A program made the position numbers and the translations under genes. The notes under the pieces were generated by a model. That model did no database searches, had not been told where the DNA came from, and was given only the letters and a program-made list of their open reading frames with translations. 64,000 bases of DNA. Source: Lichenicola cladoniae (GTDB lineage Bacteria; Pseudomonadota; Alphaproteobacteria; Acetobacterales; Acetobacteraceae). Positions 55,073 through 62,692 of this stretch are shown here, one piece after another (positions within the stretch are counted from its first letter, which is position 1; every line of letters starts with the position of its first letter). Location: assembly GCF_013201075.1 (NCBI RefSeq), contig NZ_CP053708.1:3601501-3665500 (forward strand), given 5' to 3'.

Positions 55073-56130
55073 CCTGTCCTCTCCACTGGTTCGAAACCCG
55101 GCAGCATGCCGATCGACGGGTGGCAGACCGCCATCGCCTTGAACAGGCGCCCCATCCGCTCGGGCGCCGCCAGCCGGTGCGCACCATCGATCAGCGCCCG
55201 AGCCTCACCGGGTGGACGCCCGCGCGCAAGCCGCTCGGTGCGTGCGAACAGGCCGAGCGCCGTCAGGAAGGCGCCCTGGCCGACTGGGCCATGCACGGTG
55301 GCACCGATGCCGAGCGCCACGTCGCGCAGGGCCGGAAAATCGACATGCGCGGTCAGGTCGGCTTCGCCGGGATCGAGCAGTGGATCGGCCGGCTGGCCCT
55401 GCCGCAGCGCCTGCAGGGTTTCGCCGGCCACCGGCCGGTCCAGGCCGTAATCAAGGAACAGGGCGACGCCGACGGTACCGGCCAGGCGCCGTGCCAGGAG
55501 GCCGGCGATCGCCAGGGCGGGCTCGCAGATCTCGATCACCCCGCCGGGTTCCACCGTGCGCCGGTCGAGCGGCGGCGGGGGCGGGTCCGAATCGTGCAGG
55601 ACGAAATTGCCATCCCGGACATGGCGCTCCATCCAGCCGTCCTGCGTCCGGACCAGCTGGCGGATCGGCAGGGCATCGAGAAACTCGTTGGCCAGCAGGA
55701 TGAACGGCCCGTCCGGCACATCCTCGAGCCGGTCGTGCCAGGCGATCGGCGCGGCGGTGGCCGGCGCCAGCGCGTCGTGCTGGATCGCCCGTAGCCTCGG
55801 CGACGTCTCCACCAGCTGCAGGCGCAGCGCCTGGGCGAAATCCGGCGCCAGGCGCCCGACCAGCCGGAGCGCATCCGCCATCAGCGTGCCCCGGCCCGGG
55901 CCGGCCTCGATCAGCAGCACCGGGTCGGGCGAGCCCATCGACTGCCACGTCACGACCGCCCATGCACCGAGGATTTCACCGAACGCCTGGCTGATTTCCG
56001 GCGCGGTGATGAAGTCGGCGAACGGATCGCGGGTCGCGTAGTAGGCGGCGTTGGCCCGCTCCATGAAGCGGTCGAGCCGCTCCTCCGGAAGGGCCGGCCC
56101 GGCCGGGTCCAGGGGAATGCCTTCGCTCAA
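55069..56130 (-). CDS. MidA/NDUFAF7-like SAM-dependent protein arginine methyltransferase
   Basis: 353 aa with a TTG start overlapping the lgt stop (TTGA). YYATRDPFADFITAPEISQAFGEILGAW is a family signature; motif I is LLIEAGPGRGTLMADAL, followed by LVETSPRLRAIQ, LLANEFLDALPIRQLV and LFLDYGLDRP. Mitochondrial NDUFAF7 methylates a complex I subunit; the bacterial target is not known. The lgt - midA - pgeF order is common in alphaproteobacteria. Confidence 0.9.
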   Translation of the reverse strand: MSEGIPLDPAGPALPEERLDRFMERANAAYYATRDPFADFITAPEISQAFGEILGAWAVVTWQSMGSPDPVLLIEAGPGRGTLMADALRLVGRLAPDFAQALRLQLVETSPRLRAIQHDALAPATAAPIAWHDRLEDVPDGPFILLANEFLDALPIRQLVRTQDGWMERHVRDGNFVLHDSDPPPPPLDRRTVEPGGVIEICEPALAIAGLLARRLAGTVGVALFLDYGLDRPVAGETLQALRQGQPADPLLDPGEADLTAHVDFPALRDVALGIGATVHGPVGQGAFLTALGLFARTERLARGRPPGEARALIDGAHRLAAPERMGRLFKAMAVCHPSIGMLPGFEPVERTG

Positions 56131-56960
56131 GCCGCGTCCTGCAGCAGGATCGGCGTCAGCTTCGGCTGGCGCCTGGAATAGACGATGAGGGCGATCCCGG
56201 CGACCGCCATCGGGATGCAGAGCAACTGCCCCATGGTGGTGCCGAAGGCCAGGTAGTTCAGGAACGAGTCCGGCTGCCGGAAATGCTCGCCGATGGCGCG
56301 CAGGATCGCATATCCCAGCAGGAAGATGCCGGTCAGCAGCCCGGCTCGCTCGCGGATGGTGATCCTGCGGGCCAGCAGCAGCATGACGCACAGCAGCAGC
56401 ACGCCCTCCATCAGCGCCTCGTAGATCTCGCTCGGATGACGCGGGATGGCATCGACGCGCGGAAAGATCATCGCCCAGGGCAAGGACGGATCGGCGGGCC
56501 GGCCCCACAGCTCGCCGTTGATGAAGTTGGCGAGCCGGCCGAGTCCGAGCCCGACCGGCACCACCACGGCGAGCCGGTCCGCAAAGCCGAGCAGGTTGAT
56601 GCCGCGCCTGCGGGTGAACACGATCAGCGCGACGACCACGCCGAGCATGCCGCCATGGAAGCTCATGCCACCGTGCCAGAGCTCCAGCATCGCCAGCGGG
56701 TGCGAGAAATACAGGCCGGGCTGATAGAACAGGATGTAGCCGAAGCGGCCGCCGAGCACGACGCCGAGCGTGGCCCAGGTCAGGAAGTCATCGACCTGCA
56801 GCGGGGTCGCCACGGCCGGTGCCCGCACCGCGAGCCGGCGCATCAGCCGCCAGCCGATCACCAGGGCGGTGATGTAGGCCAGGGCATACCAGCGGATCGC
56901 CAGCGGACCGAACTGCACCAGTACGGGATCGAATTCGGGGAACACCAGAACGGGAAACAT
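56127..56960 (-). CDS. lgt: Prolipoprotein diacylglyceryl transferase
   Basis: 277 aa, seven membrane helices. IRWYALAYITALVIGW, HGGMSFHGGMLGVV (catalytic region) and GLGRLANFINGELWGRP, with RHPSEIYEALMEG near the end, are the Lgt signature. It attaches diacylglycerol to lipobox cysteines; the lipoprotein at 53376 would be a substrate. Confidence 0.96.
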   Translation of the reverse strand: MFPVLVFPEFDPVLVQFGPLAIRWYALAYITALVIGWRLMRRLAVRAPAVATPLQVDDFLTWATLGVVLGGRFGYILFYQPGLYFSHPLAMLELWHGGMSFHGGMLGVVVALIVFTRRRGINLLGFADRLAVVVPVGLGLGRLANFINGELWGRPADPSLPWAMIFPRVDAIPRHPSEIYEALMEGVLLLCVMLLLARRITIRERAGLLTGIFLLGYAILRAIGEHFRQPDSFLNYLAFGTTMGQLLCIPMAVAGIALIVYSRRQPKLTPILLQDAA

Positions 56961-56978
56961 GGGCAGGCGGGTCCTGGA

Positions 56979-57968
56979 TCAGAGATACGGGTCGTTGGAC
57001 GCCAGGCGCTGCACGTAGCGGCGCACGCCGTCCTCGAGCGAGGTGAACTGGCCCGGGTAGCCGGCAGTGCGCAGCCGGGTCATGTCGGCGCAGGTATAGG
57101 ACTGGTACTGGCCGCGCAACGCTTCGGGCATGTCGACGAACGCCACCTGACGGCCGACGCCGGCGGCATCGGACACCGCATGCGCCAGGTCGAGGTAGGT
57201 CCGGGCGATCCCGGTACCGAGGTTGAACAGGCCGCTGACCGATGGCGTATCGAGCAGCCATAGCAGCACGTCCACCACGTCGCCGACCCAGATGAAATCG
57301 CGTGCCTGCGCGCCGTCCGCGAGGCCGGGCCGGTCCGAGCGGAACAGCCGCGCCGGCAGCCCGGCCACGACCTCCCGGTGCTTGACCTTCACCACCGAGA
57401 TCATGCCGGCCTTATGATACTCGTTCGGGCCATACACGTTGAAGAACTTGAGGCCGGCCCATTGCGGCGGCGCCTCGGCGCCGCTTTCCAGCTGGCGCCG
57501 GACCCAAAGGTCGAAGGCGTGCTTGGACCAGCCATACAGGTTGAGCGGCCGCAGATCGTCCAGGCGCCCCGGATCGTCGGAGAACGCGCCCTCCCCTTCC
57601 GCGGCGCCGTAGGTTGCGGCGGAGGACGCATACAGGAACGGAACCCGTTGCCGCGCGCACCAGGACCAGAGGCGTTGCGACAGCGCAACGTTGGTCTGCC
57701 AGACAAGGTCGCCGTCACGCGCCGTGGTCTCGCTGATGGCGCCCAAATGCACCACGGCGTCGAGCCCGGGCCCGCCCTGCGTGGTCGTGCCCAGGAACTC
57801 ATCCAGCTGCTCGGGCAGCAGCAGGCGCTGCGGCGGGTGCCGGGCGATGTTGCGCCATTTCAGGTCGCTGCCGAGCCGGTCCACGAGGGCCGTGTCCAGC
57901 CCACGCTGCTGCAGGGTGGCGTTCAGGCACGAGCCGATGAAGCCGGCGCCGCCGGTAACGAGGATCAT
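56979..57968 (-). CDS. hldD: ADP-L-glycero-D-manno-heptose-6-epimerase
   Basis: 329 aa from the ATG at 57968. SDR-type Rossmann fold MILVTGGAGFIGSCLN, HLGAISETTARDGDL, SSAATYG, catalytic YGWSKHAFD, FFNVYGPNEYHKAGMISVV and ARDFIWVGDVVDVLLWLLD match HldD. It makes the heptose precursor of the LPS inner core. Nineteen bases separate it from lgt. Confidence 0.94.
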   Translation of the reverse strand: MILVTGGAGFIGSCLNATLQQRGLDTALVDRLGSDLKWRNIARHPPQRLLLPEQLDEFLGTTTQGGPGLDAVVHLGAISETTARDGDLVWQTNVALSQRLWSWCARQRVPFLYASSAATYGAAEGEGAFSDDPGRLDDLRPLNLYGWSKHAFDLWVRRQLESGAEAPPQWAGLKFFNVYGPNEYHKAGMISVVKVKHREVVAGLPARLFRSDRPGLADGAQARDFIWVGDVVDVLLWLLDTPSVSGLFNLGTGIARTYLDLAHAVSDAAGVGRQVAFVDMPEALRGQYQSYTCADMTRLRTAGYPGQFTSLEDGVRRYVQRLASNDPYL

Positions 57969-58147
57969 GCCTCGCTTATACGAGGCTGGGCCGGACTTGG
58001 AACAGCCAGGGCCCGGACCGGCAGGCCGGGAACGGGCGGGCGATGAAACCGGGCAGGTCGGCGCCCATATCCGTAAGTGGAGCGGTCCCGTAGAGTACGG
58101 GGACCAACCAGGCGCCGCTGGTGCGCCGTATCGAAGAGGACAGGACA

Positions 58148-58540
58148 ATGGCCGAGAGATCCCGGATCTTCGACGACTTCGCCGGTGTTGCCGGTGGGGC
58201 GTTTTCCGCCATCGCAGGCATAGGCGAGGAACTCGGCGCCCTGGTGCGTTCGCGTGTCGACGAGGCGCTTTCGGCGCTGCAACTGGTCCGGCGCGAGGAA
58301 TTCGAGGCGGTGAGCGAACTGGCCGCCGCGGCCCGGGACGGCCAGGAAGCGGCGACTGCGCGGCTGGCAACCCTCGAGGCGCGGCTTGCCGTGCTGGAGG
58401 GACATGCCGGCCTGGCCACCGGGACGCCGGGCGGTTCGGGCGAACATGACCCGCATGCCGCGCAGGGTGCGCCGGGCGGACCGCCGCCGCGATCCGGTAT
58501 CGACGATGGGTCCTCGGACGTGCCGTCCGCCGGCTTCTGA
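58148..58540 (+). CDS. ubiK: UbiK/BMFP-family accessory factor
   Basis: 130 aa with AGGACA before the ATG. MAERSRIFDDFAGVAGGAFSAIAGIGEELGALVRSRVDEAL is an amphipathic N-terminus, then QLVRREEFEAVSELAAAARD and a coiled coil (ARLATLEARLAVLEG). Low-complexity Gly/Pro/Asp tail. UbiK assists aerobic ubiquinone synthesis as a homotrimer; the COQ9-like gene at 60202 is another ubiquinone-linked neighbour. Confidence 0.85.
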   Translation: MAERSRIFDDFAGVAGGAFSAIAGIGEELGALVRSRVDEALSALQLVRREEFEAVSELAAAARDGQEAATARLATLEARLAVLEGHAGLATGTPGGSGEHDPHAAQGAPGGPPPRSGIDDGSSDVPSAGF

Positions 58541-58755
58541 ACGACCTGAGGCAAGCACGCCACACTCGCGTGTGAATTGGCAGGGGTGCTTGCGGCGTCG
58601 CCGCCACATCCATAGGCTTCGCTTCGGGCTAGCCCCACAACGTCCGGCATGCTGTCCGAACGACAGTCGCCGACGCATTGGTGCAATACCCGTTCGCAGA
58701 CGTAGGCACTCGGGCCAATGCCCGAGCCGCCCTCCACAGATTTGGGGAGCCCCGC

Positions 58756-59259
58756 ATGCCTGCTCTCAATACCGTCTCCAACAAGCCCGCTTCCAACCCG
58801 CTCGACCTGATGGAACAGATCGTCGGCGGCTACGAATGGGCGTTCGACCGACGCACCGACAACGAGATGGCCGCCGAGGCGCCAGGCAAATGGTGCGACT
58901 ACGGCCTCTATTTCTCTTGGTCGCGCGAGATCAGCGCGATGCACTTCACCTGCGCATTCGACCTCAAGGTGCCCGCCCAGCAGCGCCGGAACCTGTTCGA
59001 GCTGCTGGCGCTTGCCAACGAACGGCTCTGGATCGGCCATTTCGGCATGGACCCGGATGACGGCATGCCGCTGTTCCGTCATTCGGTGCTGCTGCGCGGC
59101 ACCGCGAGCGCCTCGGTCGAGAGCCTCGAGGACATGGTGGATATCGCGCTGACCGAGTGCGAGCGGTTCTATCCGGCATTCCAGTTCGTGCTGTGGGGCG
59201 GCAAGTCGCCGGCCGACGCGCTCGAATGTGCGATGCTGGAATGTGCCGGCGAAGCCTAG
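58756..59259 (+). CDS. YbjN-domain protein
   Basis: 167 aa from the ATG at 58756 with GGGGAGCC upstream. A single YbjN-type domain (MEQIVGGYEWAFDRRTDNEMAAEAPGKW, YFSWSREISAMHFTCAFDLKVP, ERFYPAFQFVLWGGKSPADAL). The domain resembles type III secretion chaperones in fold; the cellular role of YbjN proteins is poorly known. The proC TTG follows its stop by one base. Confidence 0.85.
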   Translation: MPALNTVSNKPASNPLDLMEQIVGGYEWAFDRRTDNEMAAEAPGKWCDYGLYFSWSREISAMHFTCAFDLKVPAQQRRNLFELLALANERLWIGHFGMDPDDGMPLFRHSVLLRGTASASVESLEDMVDIALTECERFYPAFQFVLWGGKSPADALECAMLECAGEA

Positions 59260-59260
59260 A

Positions 59261-60073
59261 TTGGCCGACCAGGATGCCCTGATTCCACCGCTGCTGCTGG
59301 TAGGCTGCGGCCGGATGGGCAGCGCGCTGCTGTCCGGCTGGAACGCGGAAGGCCTGTCGCCGTCGGTGATCATCGATCCGGCTGCCGATAGGTCAGCGCC
59401 GGATAGTCATGTCCGAGTGACCACGGCGGCATCTATCCAGGCCGGAGCCCGATTCGCGGCAGTGATCCTGGCAATCAAGCCGCAGCTCGCCGACCAGGCA
59501 ATGGCGGCGGTCGCGCCGCTGATCGGCGACGCCGTGGTGCTGTCGATCATGGCCGGACGCACGCTCGCCGGCCTGCGCACGGCGCTTCCCGCTGCCGCCG
59601 GCCTGGTCCGGGCGATGCCGAACACTCCGGCCGCGATCGGCAAGGGCATCTCGGTGGCGGTCGCCGAGCCCGGTGTCGGGACGCTGCAGCGCGATCTGTG
59701 CGACCGGCTGCTGCGAGCCGCCGGCTCGGTCGCATGGATCGAGGACGAGGCGCTGCTCGACCCCGTGACCGCAGTATCCGGCAGCGGGCCGGCCTACGTG
59801 TTCCTGCTGGCCGAACTGCTCGAAGCCGCCGGTCGCGAGCAGGGGCTTCCCGCCTCGCTTGCCCGGCGGCTGGCGCGAGAGACCATCACTGGCGCCGGCG
59901 CCCTGCTCGCCGCCGCCGACGAGGATGCCGCGGACCTCAGGCGTGCGGTCACCAGCCCCGGGGGCACGACCCAGGCCGCCTTGTCGGTGCTGATGGCAGA
60001 GGACGCCTGGCCACGGGCAGTGCATCAGGCGATCCGCGAGGCGACTACCCGGTCGCGTACGCTGGCAAGCTGA
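59261..60073 (+). CDS. proC: Pyrroline-5-carboxylate reductase
   Basis: 270 aa from a TTG at 59261, one base after the ybjN stop. LLLVGCGRMGSALLSGW, LAIKPQLADQAM, SIMAGRTLAGLRTAL, RAMPNTPAAIGKGI and the C-terminal VSGSGPAYVFLLAELLEAA and TSPGGTTQAAL are ProC hallmarks. NADPH-dependent last step of proline synthesis. Confidence 0.93.
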   Translation: MADQDALIPPLLLVGCGRMGSALLSGWNAEGLSPSVIIDPAADRSAPDSHVRVTTAASIQAGARFAAVILAIKPQLADQAMAAVAPLIGDAVVLSIMAGRTLAGLRTALPAAAGLVRAMPNTPAAIGKGISVAVAEPGVGTLQRDLCDRLLRAAGSVAWIEDEALLDPVTAVSGSGPAYVFLLAELLEAAGREQGLPASLARRLARETITGAGALLAAADEDAADLRRAVTSPGGTTQAALSVLMAEDAWPRAVHQAIREATTRSRTLAS

Positions 60074-60201
60074 GCCCGCGACCTGGGCGCCAGGTCACGT
60101 CCCCACGATATCGCCGCTTGCAACTGCCCTGATCCGGTCACACGAATGCGTCATGGATTGCCGCGTTGGCATGTGAAGCTATTTGGGCGAGACACCTCTT
60201 C

Positions 60202-60906
60202 ATGGACGAACAATTCGACTCTGCCCTGATCCAGGCTGCCATGGCCCGCGCCGAGCTGGTGGGCTGGCGCCGCGTCAACGTCGCGGAGGCGGCTCGCGAC
60301 GCCAACCTGCCGCTGGACGAGGCGCGGGTCCGGTTCCCGTTCCGGTCCACGATCCTGCTCCGGCTCTGTCTGCTGGCGGATCGCGCAGCGCTGATCGACG
60401 ATGGTTCGACCGGCACCGTCAGGGAGCGGCTGTTCGACCTGCTGATGCGCCGGATCGACGTGCTCCAGCAGTATCGCGGCGGCGTGCAGTCGGTGTTGCG
60501 GGCAATCCCGTTCGATCCCGCGCTGGCCCTGCTGCTCGGGGCGGCGACGGCGGACAGCATGAGCTGGATGGCACAGGCAGCCGGGCTGGACATCAGCCGG
60601 CTTAGCGGCGGCCTTCGCAACCGGGGCCTGATCGGCGTGTGGCTACAGACCGTCCGGGCCTGGGACAAGGACGATAGCGCCGACCTGTCCGGCACGATGG
60701 TGGCGCTGGACAAGGCGCTCGACCGGGCCGAGTGGCTCGGACGCATGCTGGACCGGCCGCTGTTCGGCCAGGGCGGCGCGGAGGTGGATCCAACGCCTCT
60801 GGACCAGAGCGTCATGCTGGCCGGAGGACAGGTCGGCCGGCAGGCGAACGGTGGCCTGGACGATGACGAGTTGCTCGATACCGGACCGGTCGGCCCGCTG
60901 GCCTGA
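60202..60906 (+). CDS. COQ9-like protein
   Basis: 234 aa from the ATG at 60202. An N-terminal TetR-like helical segment (ALIQAAMARAELVGWRRVNVAEAARDANLP) leads to a C-terminal COQ9-type domain (RERLFDLLMRRIDVLQQYRGGVQSVLRAIPFDP, VWLQTVRAWDKDDSADLSGTMVALDKALDRAE). COQ9 binds lipids and supports COQ7 in ubiquinone synthesis. It lies 128 bases after proC, same strand, just before tRNA-Gln. Confidence 0.85.
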   Translation: MDEQFDSALIQAAMARAELVGWRRVNVAEAARDANLPLDEARVRFPFRSTILLRLCLLADRAALIDDGSTGTVRERLFDLLMRRIDVLQQYRGGVQSVLRAIPFDPALALLLGAATADSMSWMAQAAGLDISRLSGGLRNRGLIGVWLQTVRAWDKDDSADLSGTMVALDKALDRAEWLGRMLDRPLFGQGGAEVDPTPLDQSVMLAGGQVGRQANGGLDDDELLDTGPVGPLA

Positions 60907-60999
60907 CGATACCCTGACCGGTCGGCTGCAACGGTGGCCCTTTACGGCGCCGCAGCCTGATCCTATCTAGGGCCGCCGTCCGGATGGACGGGATGGCGA

Positions 61000-61074
61000 T
61001 GGGGCGTAGCCAAGCGGCAAGGCAGCGGATTTTGATTCCGCCATGCGGAGGTTCGAATCCTCCCGCCCCAACCA
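61000..61074 (+). tRNA. tRNA-Gln (UUG)
   Basis: The cloverleaf can be drawn: acceptor stem TGGGGCG with CGCCCCA, anticodon stem GCGGA/TCCGC around the loop TTTTGAT (anticodon TTG), T-arm GGTTCGAATCC, discriminator A and encoded CCA. Lies 93 bases after the COQ9-like gene. No duplicated 3' end or integrase is seen beside it. Confidence 0.96.
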
Positions 61075-61282
61075 GAACAGGCCGTTAGTCCTCCGACAGG
61101 AGATCGAACGACGGTCGAGCCAACATCGAATTGTGGCAAACTGTTACGAAATGATTATGGAAAGTTACGGCGATTGCAAAAGCAGTGGCCGGCTGATCCC
61201 CTGTCCATGTCATGACAGTCCGGAAGTGCGCTGGCCTGGAGTAAAAACACCGTGCCAGCGCAGTCGACGCAATTCCCGGAGG

Positions 61283-61298
61283 AAAGAGCCTGTGGCTC
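61283..61298 (-). terminator. Short hairpin at the end of the HU gene
   Basis: GAGCC-TGT-GGCTC; on the minus strand it is followed by TTTCC. It overlaps the HU stop codon. A short, weak candidate for an intrinsic terminator. Confidence 0.4.
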
Positions 61299-61566
61299 AG
61301 ACCGCCTTCTTCAGGTTCGGGCTGGCCTTGAACCGGACGGTCTTGCCAGCCTTGACCTTGACCGGCTCGCCGGTGCGGGGGTTCAGCGCCTTGCGGGCCT
61401 TGGTCTTGCGCACGGTGAAAGTGCCGAACGAGGGAAGCGTGAAACCACCTTCCTTCTTCAGTTCACGCACGATCGCCAGGATCAGATCGGCAGCAGCCAG
61501 ATTGGCAGCGACACCGGTGCAGTCGATGGAGTCCTGGATGACACCGGCAATGAAAGCCTTGCTCAT
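61297..61566 (-). CDS. HU-family DNA-binding protein
   Basis: 89 aa from the ATG at 61566 with AAGGAG upstream; MSKAFIAGVIQDSI. The HU/IHF signature GFTLPSFGTFTVRKTKARKALNPRTGEPVKVKAGKTVRFKA is complete. Small basic nucleoid protein. The surrounding 61075-61296 and 61567-61795 segments show no other gene. Confidence 0.94.
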   Translation of the reverse strand: MSKAFIAGVIQDSIDCTGVAANLAAADLILAIVRELKKEGGFTLPSFGTFTVRKTKARKALNPRTGEPVKVKAGKTVRFKASPNLKKAV

Positions 61567-61795
61567 AGAAACGGGTTGCTCCTTGTTGAAACCAAAAAAC
61601 ACCATTGATAAGTCAACTGCTCATCATTGGCCTGTCGTCATCTCTGGCTCTTACTCCCGGTTCACGCCATGCGCAAACAGCTAAAGCGTGAAGAACTGGC
61701 AATATCCTGTTGCCAGGACTGCAAAGGGACGAGGTTGTCGCTAGACGTCGTATCCGATCTGCGAACTCCGGAAACAAAAAGAAGACATCGCGTAT

Positions 61796-62674
61796 ATGGC
61801 CACCAAGATCTGCCTTTTTTCACATTACGATGCGCGTGGCGTGATTGCCCCACATGTCATCCATTACTTGAAACAAATCGGCACATGCGGTTTCACGGTC
61901 CATATCGCCCTGTCCGGGATGACGGGCCTGTCCGACACGGACAGAACAGCGCTCGATTGCATCGGTGCGGTCGCCCATCTGCGACCGAACCGAGGTCTTG
62001 ATTTCGGTGCGTGGCAGGATCTTGTCGCAACCGGATGCACGGCCGGCGCAACCACTATTCTTTTGGCCAATGACAGTGTCTTTGGACCAATGCAGCCGCT
62101 GGAGCCGATTTTTACCAGGATGCAGGCCCGTGACACTGACGTCTGGGGGATGGTCGAATCACGCGAGGGTGCCTGGCATCTTCAATCCTGGTTCCTGTGC
62201 TTCACGGCGGCGGCTTTTGAAGCGCCGGCGGTCGAACGGGTCATGCGACTTCCGTTCCATGAAATGAGTAAAACCGAGATCGTCCTGCACGGCGAACTCG
62301 GACTCGGCGTGGCGATCACGGCTGCAGGGCTCAACTGGGATGCATCCTGGTCTCCATCCAGACGCCGGCTACGACGACTGGTGCCGGGAAACCCAATGCA
62401 TCTCGACTTCCTGTCCGTGATGCGATCGGGACAAGTACCGTTCATCAAGGTCGAGCTGCTGCGCGATAATCCAACCGCGGTGCGCTGGGTCGAACAGTGG
62501 CGGAACCACGTGGGGGAACGGGCGATTTTTTCGGCAGACTGGATCGATCTGCACCTCGCCGACGGGGGCCGTCATACGGCGCCGCGGCAGCCACGAAGCA
62601 TCAGGACCCGGCTGCTCTACGCAGCGATCAGTCGCGATCAGCCGGAGGCACTGCGCTCGCTGGTCGGCCTGTAA
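61796..62674 (+). CDS. Rhamnan-synthesis-protein-F-like (RgpF) family protein
   Basis: 292 aa. KICLFSHYDARGVIAPHVIHYLKQI, RPNRGLDFGAWQDL, ILLANDSVFGP, WGMVESREGAWHLQSWFLCF and NPMHLDFLSVM follow the RgpF pattern found in polysaccharide and rhamnan loci. Base composition is somewhat lower than the flank. Convergent with the GT4 gene, and probably part of a surface-polysaccharide cluster reaching beyond the window. Confidence 0.85.
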   Translation: MATKICLFSHYDARGVIAPHVIHYLKQIGTCGFTVHIALSGMTGLSDTDRTALDCIGAVAHLRPNRGLDFGAWQDLVATGCTAGATTILLANDSVFGPMQPLEPIFTRMQARDTDVWGMVESREGAWHLQSWFLCFTAAAFEAPAVERVMRLPFHEMSKTEIVLHGELGLGVAITAAGLNWDASWSPSRRRLRRLVPGNPMHLDFLSVMRSGQVPFIKVELLRDNPTAVRWVEQWRNHVGERAIFSADWIDLHLADGGRHTAPRQPRSIRTRLLYAAISRDQPEALRSLVGL

Positions 62675-62692
62675 GTCGGCCGGCCAGCGTCC

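Noticed and set aside
61000-61296. tRNA-Gln as an integration site
   Set aside because: No repeat of the tRNA 3' end and no integrase nearby; genes on both sides are ordinary.
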